From the NCBI RefSeq assembly GCF_022601675.1, contig NZ_JAKVIL010000003.1:124001-188000 (forward strand): a stretch of DNA of 64,000 nt. Reading direction: 5' to 3'. The notes beneath the pieces are model-generated. The model ran no database searches. It was not told where the DNA came from and worked only from the letters and a program-made list of their open reading frames with translations. A program made the position numbers and the translations under genes. Numbering within the stretch: position 1 is the first letter of the stretch; the number at the start of each line of letters is the position of its first letter. Positions 15,877 through 24,272 of this stretch are shown here, one piece after another. Source of the DNA: Ancylobacter gelatini (GTDB taxonomy: Bacteria; Pseudomonadota; Alphaproteobacteria; Rhizobiales; Xanthobacteraceae).

Positions 15877-17010
15877 ATGCACCGGTTCGAGCGGCGCAAC
15901 CAGCATTTCGACCGGCTCGTCGCCAATGCCGCGCTGCGGTGGATGGGGCAGAACACCAATCACTATCCCGCCCACCCCACGGTGCGCGCGGCGATGGTAG
16001 ACTGCATCGACGGCGACCATTTCCATGCCTACGCTCCCCCGTTGGGGCTGGAGGAGCTGCGCCAGGGCGTGATCCAGGATCTTGGCCTGCCCGGCCAGGC
16101 CGCGCTCGTCACCGATGGCGCCGTCTCCGGGCTGTATCATGTCTGCCGCACCCTGCTCGGACCCGGCGACACCCTCGTGACCACCGATCCAACTTGGGCA
16201 TGGCCGATGGCGTTCGCCCGGGAGGCGGGCGCGGCCGTCGTGCAGATTCCGATCTATGGCGCCGAGCACGGCTATCGTCTGGCGCCGGAACGGCTTCGCG
16301 CGGCGATCGACGACAGCACCCGCGCGATCTACATCGTCGATCCCAACAACCCGCTCGGCACATGCTGCACGGCCGGGGAAATCGCCGAGATTGCGGAGAT
16401 CGCCCGTTCCGCAGGGGCCTGGCTCATTCACGACTGCACTTATCGCGACTTCGCCCATGGCCATCATCTGGCCGCCCACCACTATCCCGAACGCACCATC
16501 ACCGTGTGGAGCTTTTCGAAATGGCTGGGCTTCGCGGGTCTGCGGGTAGGAGCGCTGGTCGCCCATCCCGACGTGATGGAACGGCTCGCCGTCGCGCCGC
16601 CGAACAATCTCGGCTCCAGCATACTCGCCCAGCGCGGTGCCATTGCCGGGCTGAAGGTGAAAGGCGAGTGGTTCGGCGAGGTGCTCTCCAAGCAGCGGCA
16701 CAATCAGCAGCGCGTGCGCGAGGCGGCCGAGGCCGTTCCCGGGCTGCACGTGCCGGTCTATCCGTCGAACGGCAACTTCCTGATCATCGAATGTGAAGGC
16801 GCCGGCATCCGGCCTGAGGCGCTGGTCGCGGCTTTGGACCGGCGCAACATTCAGATCCGGCAGGGCAGCTACCACACCAAGGCCTTCGGCGACCGCTTCG
16901 TGAAGGTCAGCGTCACCGTGCCCGACCTCTGGGTCGACGAATTCTGCGCCGCCCTGCCATGGGCCGTCGAGACGGCCAGGGGCATGAATGCGCCGGCCGA
17001 GCTGTTCTGA
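15877..17010 (+). CDS. PLP-dependent aminotransferase class I/II
   Basis: Start ATG 15877 with CGAGGGG upstream; the longer in-frame extension is a shadow of the SDR gene. The 377-residue protein is a fold-type I PLP enzyme: the cofactor segment DGAVSGLYHVCRTL, the P-N-NPLGT motif (IVDPNNPLGTCC), the D-C-T-Y-R-D region, and the Schiff-base lysine Lys215 in WSFSKWLGFAGLRVG are present, and a C-terminal arginine lies in the usual small-domain region. It resembles histidinol-phosphate/aspartate-type aminotransferases. In this operon it probably moves the amino group of a pathway amine or amino acid onto a keto acid; the substrate is unknown. Confidence 0.88.
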   Translation: MHRFERRNQHFDRLVANAALRWMGQNTNHYPAHPTVRAAMVDCIDGDHFHAYAPPLGLEELRQGVIQDLGLPGQAALVTDGAVSGLYHVCRTLLGPGDTLVTTDPTWAWPMAFAREAGAAVVQIPIYGAEHGYRLAPERLRAAIDDSTRAIYIVDPNNPLGTCCTAGEIAEIAEIARSAGAWLIHDCTYRDFAHGHHLAAHHYPERTITVWSFSKWLGFAGLRVGALVAHPDVMERLAVAPPNNLGSSILAQRGAIAGLKVKGEWFGEVLSKQRHNQQRVREAAEAVPGLHVPVYPSNGNFLIIECEGAGIRPEALVAALDRRNIQIRQGSYHTKAFGDRFVKVSVTVPDLWVDEFCAALPWAVETARGMNAPAELF

Positions 17011-17025
17011 GAGGGAGGGCGAACG

Positions 17026-17907
17026 ATGACCATCATCACTACCGGCGACAATGTGAGGCTGCATGTCGAGGAGGCCGGGAGCGGTCTGCCGGTCATCTTC
17101 GTTCATGAGTTCGGCGGCGATCACCGCAGCTGGGAGCCGCAGATGCGGTTCTTCTCCCGGCGCTATCGCTGCATCACCTTCGGCGCGCGCGGCTATCCGC
17201 CCTCCGACGTGCCGGAGGATGTGGCGGCCTATTCCCAGTCCCGCGCGGCGCACGACATTGCCGATGTGCTGAGCGGCCTCGGCATCGACAAGGCCCATGT
17301 CGTCGGGCTGTCGATGGGCGGCTTCGCTGCCCTGCATTTCGGCCTCGATTTTCCCGACCGGGCGTTGTCGCTGGTGGCGGCCGGCACGGGTTATGGCGCC
17401 GAGATCGAGCACGAGGCCTATTTCAGGGGCGTCTCGGAAGCCGTGGCGGCCAATTTCCTGGAACAGGGCAGTGAGCTGTTCTCGCTGACCTATGCCGAGG
17501 GCGCCTCGCGCGTGCAGTTCCAGAGCAAGGACCCGCGCGGCTGGGCGGAATTCCAGCGCCAGCTTGGCGAGCACTCGGCGCTCGGAGCCGCCAACACCAT
17601 GCGCGGCGTGCAGGCGCGCCGGCCCTCGCTCTATGCACTGGAGGACCGTTTCCGCGCGATGCAGGTGCCCACGCTCGTGATCGCCGGGGACGAGGATGAC
17701 CACTGCCTTCAGCCCGGCATCTTCCTGAAGCGCGTCATTCCCGCCTGTGGGCTGATGGTGATGCCGAAAACCGGGCATACCCTCAACCTTGAAGAGCCGG
17801 CCGCGTTCAACGCCGCACTGGCGGAGTTCTTCGCCATGGTGGAAGCCGGCGCATGGAGGCCGCGCGACCCCCGCGCCAATCCCGCCCAGATCATGCGCAC
17901 GAGGTAG
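17026..17907 (+). CDS. Alpha/beta hydrolase
   Basis: 293 residues, ATG 17026 with a GGAGGG site, 15 bp after the aminotransferase. The alpha/beta hydrolase fold is shown by PVIFVHEFGGDHRSW (oxyanion-hole HEFGG), nucleophile Ser96 in VVGLSMGGFAALH, acid in VIAGDEDDH and His251 in KTGHTLNLE. Such enzymes cleave esters, lactones, amides or C-C bonds of ring-fission products. Related enzymes in pyridine and vitamin B6 breakdown act on enamide or lactone intermediates, but nothing here fixes the substrate. The C-terminal 25 residues (RPRDPRANPAQIMRTR) extend past the fold. Confidence 0.88.
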   Translation: MTIITTGDNVRLHVEEAGSGLPVIFVHEFGGDHRSWEPQMRFFSRRYRCITFGARGYPPSDVPEDVAAYSQSRAAHDIADVLSGLGIDKAHVVGLSMGGFAALHFGLDFPDRALSLVAAGTGYGAEIEHEAYFRGVSEAVAANFLEQGSELFSLTYAEGASRVQFQSKDPRGWAEFQRQLGEHSALGAANTMRGVQARRPSLYALEDRFRAMQVPTLVIAGDEDDHCLQPGIFLKRVIPACGLMVMPKTGHTLNLEEPAAFNAALAEFFAMVEAGAWRPRDPRANPAQIMRTR

Positions 17908-17914
17908 CCCGTTA

Positions 17915-19198
17915 ATGCTGAAGACGGCCGGTCGTCTCGCTGCCTTTGTCGATCAGGACCGCCTGTGGTCGCGCCACATGGCGCTCGCTCGCATCGGCGC
18001 TTTCGGCCAGACCGGCGTCAACCGGCCGGCGCTTTCGGCGCACGACGGGAAGGCCCGCCGCCAGCTCGTCGACTGGGGCCGCGCGATCGGTCTCGCCGCC
18101 AGCGTCGATCCTATCGCGAACCTGTTCCTTGAGCTGCGCGGCGACCAGCCCGATCTCGCGCCGATCCTCATCGGCTCCCATCTCGACAGCCAGCCGACCG
18201 GTGGACGCTTCGACGGGGTGTTCGGCGTTCTGGCGGCGTTGGAGGTTATGGAAGCCTTGGTCGCCGCCGGTGTGCCACCGCGCCGCACGGTGATTCTGGT
18301 GGCGTGGACCAATGAGGAAGGCTCGCGCTTCGCGCCGGGCATGATGGGCTCGGCCGCTTTTGCCGGTGCGCGGGCTCTGGAGCCGATCCTCGAACTGCGC
18401 GACGCCGAGGGCATCTGTGTGAAGGAGGCGCTCGCCGCCCTCGCAGCGGCAGAGGACGACCTGCCCTGCCGGCCCCTCGGCTTTCGCCCTGCCGCCTATA
18501 TCGAGCCGCATATCGAACAGGGGCCGGTGCTGGAAGCCGCGGGAAACACGATCGGCATCGTGTCCGGTATCCAGGGCAAACGCACCTTTCGCGTAACGAT
18601 CGACGGCGCCGAGGCCCATGCCGGCACCGAGCCCCATGCCAGCCGGCGGGACGCGCTGCTGGCGGCGGTTGAGGTGGTCAGCGCCCTTTCCCGTCATTTC
18701 CACGATCCCGAGGATATCACCCGTTTCACCGTCGGGCGCTTCACGGTCACGCCCAATGCGCCTTCGGTGGTGCCGAGCCGGGTCGTGTTCTCGATCGATC
18801 TGCGTCACCCCGACGCCGGCACGCTGCAGGCTCTGGGCGACGCCATTGCCGACATCGGCCGCGCGAACGCCGGCCGCTGCGACATGGTGGTCGAGCCGCT
18901 ACTCCATGACCCCCCGCTGACATTCGCGCCGCGGCTCCGGGACAAGATGGCGGGTTTCGCCGAGAAGCTCGGCCTGCCCTTTCAGCACATGGCCTCCGGC
19001 GCCGGGCACGACGCGCGCCATCTCGCGCGGCTCGGCCCCACGGCGATGATCTTCGTGCCCTGCAAGGACGGGATCAGCCACAACGAAGCCGAAAGTGCCC
19101 TGCCGGGCGATCTCCACGCCGGCGCGCAACTGCTCGCCGATACCGTGGAATGGCTGGCGCATGCCAGCAACGTCGATATCGAGGAACTTGCGACATGA
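17915..19198 (+). CDS. M20 amidohydrolase (N-carbamoyl-L-amino acid hydrolase / allantoate type)
   Basis: Start ATG 17915, seven bases after the previous stop. The 427-residue protein is a binuclear zinc amidase of the HyuC/AllC/PydC group: ligands are visible in GSHLDSQPTGGRFDGVFG (His, Asp), TNEEGSRF (Glu-Glu), AYIEPHIEQGPVLE and the C-terminal SHNEAE, with the dimer-domain signature GKRTFRVTIDGAEAHAG. These enzymes release ammonia and CO2 from N-carbamoyl groups or allantoate. With the aminotransferase and aldehyde dehydrogenase around it, the step could resemble the last part of reductive pyrimidine or hydantoin degradation, but no hydantoinase is present. Confidence 0.88.
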   Translation: MLKTAGRLAAFVDQDRLWSRHMALARIGAFGQTGVNRPALSAHDGKARRQLVDWGRAIGLAASVDPIANLFLELRGDQPDLAPILIGSHLDSQPTGGRFDGVFGVLAALEVMEALVAAGVPPRRTVILVAWTNEEGSRFAPGMMGSAAFAGARALEPILELRDAEGICVKEALAALAAAEDDLPCRPLGFRPAAYIEPHIEQGPVLEAAGNTIGIVSGIQGKRTFRVTIDGAEAHAGTEPHASRRDALLAAVEVVSALSRHFHDPEDITRFTVGRFTVTPNAPSVVPSRVVFSIDLRHPDAGTLQALGDAIADIGRANAGRCDMVVEPLLHDPPLTFAPRLRDKMAGFAEKLGLPFQHMASGAGHDARHLARLGPTAMIFVPCKDGISHNEAESALPGDLHAGAQLLADTVEWLAHASNVDIEELAT

Positions 19199-20700
19199 CC
19201 CCTGCCGGCACGACGGATGTCCCGGTCTATGGCCTGCACTATGGCGGGGCGTGGCGCGCGGCTCATAGCAGGAAGACGTTGGAGATACGCAGCCCCGCGA
19301 GCCGTGCCCTGCTTTCCGTGGTGCCCGATGCCGATGCCGAGGATGTCGCCGCCGCGGCGCAGGCGGCTCAGGAGGGCTTCGAGCGGTGGAGCCGGCTCGA
19401 TGTCTTCGAGCGCGCCCGCCACCTGCACGCTCTCGCCGCGCTGATCCGCCAGCGGGTGCCCGATCTCGCGGAGCTGGAATCGGCGATAACCGGCCGCCCG
19501 ATCCGGGAGATGCGCGCGCAGATGGGACGCATCCCCGAATGGATCGAGTATTTCGCCTCGATTGCGCTCGGCCTCGAAGGCGAATCCAACCGGGTGAAGG
19601 GTGACATCGTCACGCTTACCCATCGCGAGCCGTTCGGCGTGTGCGCCCTGCTGACGCCGTGGAACCACCCGATCCTGATCCTCGTCAAGAAGTTCGCGGC
19701 GGCGCTTGCGGCGGGAAACACCTGCCTTGTGAAGCCCTCGGAACTCGCGCCGGTCTCGACGCTGATCTTCGCGCAATGGTGCCATGAGGCCGGCCTGCCG
19801 GACGGCGTCATCAGCGTGGTGACCGGCGGGGCCGAGGCCGGGGCATTGGTCTGCGCCCATCCCGCCGTGCAGCGCATCGATCTCACCGGCGGCACGACCA
19901 CCGGCCGCCGTGTCGCCGCTGCGGCGGCGGAGCGCCTGGTGCCCTGCACGCTGGAACTCGGCGGCAAAGCGCCGGTGATCGTGTTCGAGGACGCCGACAT
20001 TCAGGAGGCGGCGGCGGGCGCTGTTTTTTCGGCCTTCATCGCGGCGGGCCAGACCTGCGTGTCGGCAACGCGGTTTCTCATCGCCGCGCCGATCTATGAG
20101 CGCTTTCTGGACGCTTTCGGCCGCCGCATCGCGCAGCTGAAGCTCGGCGACCCGTCCGATGTGACGACCGATGTCGGCCCGGTGATCTCGCAGAGTTCCT
20201 GCGTGCGTGCGTATGAGCATATCGAGACCGCCAAGGCCGAGGGGGCTCGCCTCGTGGTCGGCGGCGAGCGGCCGGTCTTGCCGCCCCCCTTCGACGAGGG
20301 CTTTTTCGTGCCGCCCACTTTGTTCGCGGATGTCACGCCGGGCATGCGGCTGTTCCGCGAGGAGGTGTTCGGCCCGGTGGTCTGCGTCTCCCGTTTCGAG
20401 AGCGAGGCGGAGGCGCTCGCCCTTGCCAATGACAGTCCTTATGCCCTCGGCGCCGCGGTGTGGACCCGCGATGTGGCGCGCGCTCATCGCGTGTCGCTTC
20501 AGGTGCGGGCCGGCGTGGTCTGGGTGAACGACCATCACAAGAACGACCCGCGCTCGATCTGGGGCGGCTATGGCGAGAGTGGATACGGCAAGGAGAACGG
20601 CTGGGATGCCCTGGAAAGCTATATGCGCAAGCGCAGCGTGGTGATCCGGACCGCCCCCTCGTTTGACGACTGGTTCGCCGGCGGGAAGCGCTACGGATGA
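19195..20700 (+). CDS. NAD(P)-dependent aldehyde dehydrogenase
   Basis: Start ATG 19195 shares ATGA with the M20 gene's stop. 501 residues, normal for the family. The NAD-binding segment PWNHPILILVKKFAAAL, catalytic Glu254 in LELGGKAPV and catalytic Cys288 in AGQTCVSATR are intact, followed by EEVFGPVVCVSRF. It resembles betaine-aldehyde / semialdehyde / aminobutyraldehyde dehydrogenases. In this operon it would oxidise an aldehyde made by the amine dehydrogenase or the aminotransferase. Cytoplasmic. Confidence 0.92.
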   Translation: MTPAGTTDVPVYGLHYGGAWRAAHSRKTLEIRSPASRALLSVVPDADAEDVAAAAQAAQEGFERWSRLDVFERARHLHALAALIRQRVPDLAELESAITGRPIREMRAQMGRIPEWIEYFASIALGLEGESNRVKGDIVTLTHREPFGVCALLTPWNHPILILVKKFAAALAAGNTCLVKPSELAPVSTLIFAQWCHEAGLPDGVISVVTGGAEAGALVCAHPAVQRIDLTGGTTTGRRVAAAAAERLVPCTLELGGKAPVIVFEDADIQEAAAGAVFSAFIAAGQTCVSATRFLIAAPIYERFLDAFGRRIAQLKLGDPSDVTTDVGPVISQSSCVRAYEHIETAKAEGARLVVGGERPVLPPPFDEGFFVPPTLFADVTPGMRLFREEVFGPVVCVSRFESEAEALALANDSPYALGAAVWTRDVARAHRVSLQVRAGVVWVNDHHKNDPRSIWGGYGESGYGKENGWDALESYMRKRSVVIRTAPSFDDWFAGGKRYG

Positions 20701-21500
20701 CGGACACGACCAGCTCACCGCTCGTCTCCTTCCGCGGGCTCGACGTGGTCTTCGCCGGCGAGCACGGCACGTCGCCCGTGACCGCGTTGGAGAATGTCAG
20801 CCTCGATATCGAGGCCGGGCAGTTCGTTTCACTGATCGGCCCGTCGGGCTGCGGCAAGAGCACTCTGCTCCGCGTCGCTGCCGATCTCATCTGCCCCTCC
20901 GCCGGTCACGTCCAGGTTGCGGGGCGTCCGCCCGCCGAGGCCCGGCTGAGGCGCGAGATCGGCTTCGTGTTCCAGGATTCCGCCCTGCTCGAATGGCGGC
21001 GGATTCTTGCCAATGTCGCGCTTCCGCTTGAGCTGCAGGGCGTCGCACAAGCCGAACGTCTCGCCAAGGCGCGTGCGCTGCTGGAGATGGTCGGCATTGC
21101 CGGGTTCGAGAATTCGTGGCCCCGCCAGCTTTCGGGCGGCATGCGCCAGCGCGCGTCTATCGCCCGCGCCATGTCGACCTCGCCCCGGGTCATGCTGATG
21201 GACGAGCCCTTCGGTGCGCTCGACCAGATTACCCGCGACCGCCTCAATCTCGAACTCTCGCAGATCGCCGAACGCGAGGCCATGACGGTGGTGTTTGTCA
21301 CCCACTCGATCCAGGAGGCGATCTTTCTCTCGGACAAGGTGGTGGTGATGACGCCGCGGCCCGGCCGCATCACCCACGTCATCGACGTCGACCTGCCGCA
21401 TCCGCGCGGGCTGGAGGTTCGCGAAACCGATCGCTTCATCGAACTGTGCCGCCTTGGCGAGCGCCTGCTGTCGGAGGGGTTCCATGACAATCGCCGGTAA
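20697..21500 (+). CDS. ABC importer ATP-binding protein (third system)
   Basis: 267 residues; ATG 20697 shares ATGA with the aldehyde dehydrogenase stop. Walker A IGPSGCGKSTLLRV, Q-loop FVFQDSALLEW, signature LSGGMRQRASIARAM, Walker B RVMLMDEPFGALDQI and switch VTHSIQEA are intact. It belongs to the nitrate/taurine/pyrimidine-precursor subfamily. It works with the permease at 21484 and binding protein at 22316. Coupled translation with a catabolic enzyme argues that this transporter brings in the substrate of the rightward operon. Confidence 0.93.
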   Translation: MTDTTSSPLVSFRGLDVVFAGEHGTSPVTALENVSLDIEAGQFVSLIGPSGCGKSTLLRVAADLICPSAGHVQVAGRPPAEARLRREIGFVFQDSALLEWRRILANVALPLELQGVAQAERLAKARALLEMVGIAGFENSWPRQLSGGMRQRASIARAMSTSPRVMLMDEPFGALDQITRDRLNLELSQIAEREAMTVVFVTHSIQEAIFLSDKVVVMTPRPGRITHVIDVDLPHPRGLEVRETDRFIELCRLGERLLSEGFHDNRR

Positions 21501-22293
21501 GCGCGCCCGCTTCGATCGCTCGCGCCTCGGCGAGCTTCTTGCCGCCGGTCTGCCCTGCGCCATCACGACCCTCATTCTGCTGGTGGTCTGGGAGGTCGCG
21601 GTCGAAATCACGGGGGTGCCCGCCTATTTCATCCCGGCGCCGAGCCGGATCTGGACGGCGTTCATCTCCGGCAATGCCTCGCTCGGCTATCACACCGCCA
21701 TCACGGCCTTCGAGGCGGTGGCGGGTTTTGTGATCGGCTCCGCGTTCGGGGCGCTGCTCGGCATCATCTTCGCCTATTCGCGCCTCGTGGCGCGCAGCCT
21801 GATGCCCTATGTCATCGCCTCCAACACCATTCCGGTGGTCGCCATCGCGCCGATCATCATGCTGTGGTTCGGTTCGGGCATCACCGCCAAGGTGGCGGTT
21901 ACCGCTTTCCTGTCATTCTTCCCGCTGGCCCTCAACATGATGAAGGGGCTGCAATCCTACGACCGGACGGTGATGGAGGTGTTCCACGTCGCCGCCGCCA
22001 CGCCGGCCCAGCGCTTTTTCAAGATGCGCCTGCCGAGCGCCCTGCCTTATGTCTTCGTCGGCCTCAAGCTCAACGTCACCTTCAGCGTGATCGGCGCCAT
22101 CGTCGCGGAGTTCATCCAGTCCGATCGCGGGCTGGGCTTCGTCATCATGACCGCCTACCGCACTCTCAACATGCCCCGATTGTGGGCGGCCATGCTGGCC
22201 TCCGCCCTGCTGGGCATCTTCCTCTTCGTGCTGGTCGCGGCCATCGAGAGATGGCTCATCCCGTGGCACAGCTCGATGCGAGAAACCCCATAA
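21484..22293 (+). CDS. ABC importer permease (third system)
   Basis: Start ATG 21484 with GGAGGGG upstream, overlapping the ATPase gene by 17 bp. The 269-residue inner-membrane protein has about six membrane spans, beginning LPCAITTLILLVVWEVAVEI, and the coupling-loop region FHVAAATPAQRFFKMRLPSA. It is more distant from the two leftward permeases than those are from each other. Its partners are the ATPase at 20697 and the binding protein at 22316. Confidence 0.92.
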   Translation: MTIAGKRARFDRSRLGELLAAGLPCAITTLILLVVWEVAVEITGVPAYFIPAPSRIWTAFISGNASLGYHTAITAFEAVAGFVIGSAFGALLGIIFAYSRLVARSLMPYVIASNTIPVVAIAPIIMLWFGSGITAKVAVTAFLSFFPLALNMMKGLQSYDRTVMEVFHVAAATPAQRFFKMRLPSALPYVFVGLKLNVTFSVIGAIVAEFIQSDRGLGFVIMTAYRTLNMPRLWAAMLASALLGIFLFVLVAAIERWLIPWHSSMRETP

Positions 22294-22315
22294 AGCCGGA
22301 CAGAGGTATTGCAAC

Positions 22316-23323
22316 ATGACGAATTGGAAGCGTGCCGTCGCTGTCGCGACAGCCTTGTTCATGACCCCCGCCATTGCGGTGGCCGAAGACACGATGCGTC
22401 TGGAATGGGTGATGCAGGGCCAGTTCGCCGGCCCGATCGTCGCTTATGAGAAGGGCTATTACAAAGAGGCCGGAATCGATCTCAAGCTGCTTCCGGCCGG
22501 CCCCGATCTCAAGCCCGCCATCACCGTGGCGCAGGGCACCGATACGTTCGGCATCGGGCACCCCAACCAGGTGATCACCGCTCGCGCCAATGACGTGCCG
22601 CTGGTCACCGTGCTCCAGCTCGGCCAGAAGAGCGCGACCACCTACATCGCGCGCAAGGACAGCGGCATCAAGAAGGTCGAAGACATGCCCGGCCATTCGG
22701 TGGGCCTGTGGTTCGGCGGCGACGAGCAGGAATTCATGGCGATGCTGCGCGCCGCCAATGTCGACCCGTCCAAGGTCAACATCATCTCGCAGGGCTTCGA
22801 CATCGTCGGGTGGCTCAACAAGCAGTACGAGGTGATGCAGGTCACGCGCTACAATGAGCTTCAGCTGGTCTATGCCGAGGGCTACAAGCCGGAGGACCTC
22901 GTCTTCCTCAACCCCGAGGATTATGGCGTCGCTTTCGTCAATACCGGCGTGTTCGCCACCGAGGCGATGATCAAGAAGGAACCGGCGAAGGTCCAGGCCA
23001 TGGTCGATGCGACCTTGCGCGGCTGGCAGGACGCGCTGTCGGACCCGGAAGCCGCCGCCAAGATCGTGGTCAAGTACAATGGCGAGCTGACCGAGCCCTC
23101 GCAGGTGGCCCAGATCAAGGCCATGGGCGATCTCATCTGCGCCGGCCCCACGCTCAAGGGGGAATTCGGCAAGACCGACCCCGCCTCGTGGGAGCGGGTG
23201 CAGAAGGTGCTGCTGGACGCCAAGATCATCGAGGCGCCGATCGCACTGGTCGAAGGCTACACCAACACGTTCTGGGACAAGGCGCCGGAAGCCTACAAGA
23301 AGATCAACTGCCCGGTGAAGTGA
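22316..23323 (+). CDS. ABC substrate-binding protein, NMT1/THI5-like, Sec leader
   Basis: 335 residues, ATG 22316. A standard signal peptide (about residues 1-23, ...MTPAIAVA then ED) exports it to the periplasm. The mature protein follows the NMT1/THI5-like pattern: LEWVMQGQFAGPIVAYEKGYYKEAGID, then FGIGHPNQVITARANDVPLV, then YNELQLVY. Thiamin-precursor (ThiY) and other heterocycle-binding proteins share this fold, so an N-heterocycle or small amine is possible. It has a closely similar unexported neighbour at 23334 (shared WH/VM-PQAQF-G type opening and E-F-x-W/AML pattern). Confidence 0.9.
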   Translation: MTNWKRAVAVATALFMTPAIAVAEDTMRLEWVMQGQFAGPIVAYEKGYYKEAGIDLKLLPAGPDLKPAITVAQGTDTFGIGHPNQVITARANDVPLVTVLQLGQKSATTYIARKDSGIKKVEDMPGHSVGLWFGGDEQEFMAMLRAANVDPSKVNIISQGFDIVGWLNKQYEVMQVTRYNELQLVYAEGYKPEDLVFLNPEDYGVAFVNTGVFATEAMIKKEPAKVQAMVDATLRGWQDALSDPEAAAKIVVKYNGELTEPSQVAQIKAMGDLICAGPTLKGEFGKTDPASWERVQKVLLDAKIIEAPIALVEGYTNTFWDKAPEAYKKINCPVK

Positions 23324-23333
23324 GGAGGCGTCC

Positions 23334-24272
23334 ATGTCGCGCGAGGTCCGCCTGAGGCTGCTCTGGCATCCGCAGGCCCAGTTCGTCGGCTATCTGCTGG
23401 CCCAGCACAGCGGCCTCGCGCGCAAACGCGGCATCGCGCTTACCTGCGAGCCGATCGACTTCTCGCAGGGCGGCATGGCCGCCCTGCAGGAAGGCGCCTG
23501 CGATCTCGCGATCGCCAGCCCCGCGCATCTCGTCGAAAGCGCGGCGCCCGAGCGGCTGGTCTTCCTCATGGCGGTGCAGCAGTCGAGCCCGCTGGTCTAT
23601 CCGGTGCGCAGGAGCGCCGGCATCGCCTCGCCCGCCGACCTTGCCGGACGCACAGCGGCGGTGTGGCCGGGCGGCGAGGATCTCGAATTCCGCTGGATGC
23701 TGCGCAAGGCCGGGCTCGACCCCGCGCGCGTCACCCGGCTGCCGACCGCCGACACGGTGGCGGCACTCATCGACGGCAAGGCCGACTGCGCCCAGATGAC
23801 CGTCTATCATGAGCTTCACGAGATGGAGCATCGCGGCCTGCCGCTGAGCGAGGTCACGCTGTTCCAGCCGCCCGACTACGGCGCCGCGCTGCTCAAGGAC
23901 GGGCTGATCGCGCGGCGCGACTGGATCGGGCCGGAAGACGCGTTGCTCCAGGATCTGGTCGAATTGTTCCTCGAGGGCTGGCAGCTCGCCTTCCACGATC
24001 CCGAACAGGCCGTCGCTCTGTGCCGCAAGCTGCGGCCGGATATGAGCGACGCGCATCACCGCACGCAGCTCGGCCATATGCGTGACCTCGCGGCGAGCGG
24101 CCCTGCGCTTGAGCAGGGCTTCGCCGTGCCGGACCCCGATCATGTCCGTCGCGCGCTCGCGGCCATGGACGAGGTGGACGGGCACGCGCCGGCGCTCGAC
24201 CCCGCACAGGTCGCCGTGGCCCGCTACTGGGCCGCCGCGCCGGCCGCACTCAAGGCCATGACATGGGCCTAG
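23334..24272 (+). CDS. NMT1/THI5-like protein without signal peptide
   Basis: 312 residues, ATG 23334 with a GAGGAGG-like site, 10 bp after the exported binding protein. It has the same fold as that protein (LLWHPQAQFVGYLLAQHSGLARKRGI; the AVWPGGEDLEFRWMLRKAGLDP segment; AQMTVYHELHEMEHRGL) but starts directly with the first beta strand and no hydrophobic leader, so it should remain in the cytoplasm. Possible roles are an intracellular carrier or sensor of the substrate, or an enzyme in the manner of eukaryotic THI5. It overlaps the next gene by 10 bp. Confidence 0.8.
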   Translation: MSREVRLRLLWHPQAQFVGYLLAQHSGLARKRGIALTCEPIDFSQGGMAALQEGACDLAIASPAHLVESAAPERLVFLMAVQQSSPLVYPVRRSAGIASPADLAGRTAAVWPGGEDLEFRWMLRKAGLDPARVTRLPTADTVAALIDGKADCAQMTVYHELHEMEHRGLPLSEVTLFQPPDYGAALLKDGLIARRDWIGPEDALLQDLVELFLEGWQLAFHDPEQAVALCRKLRPDMSDAHHRTQLGHMRDLAASGPALEQGFAVPDPDHVRRALAAMDEVDGHAPALDPAQVAVARYWAAAPAALKAMTWA

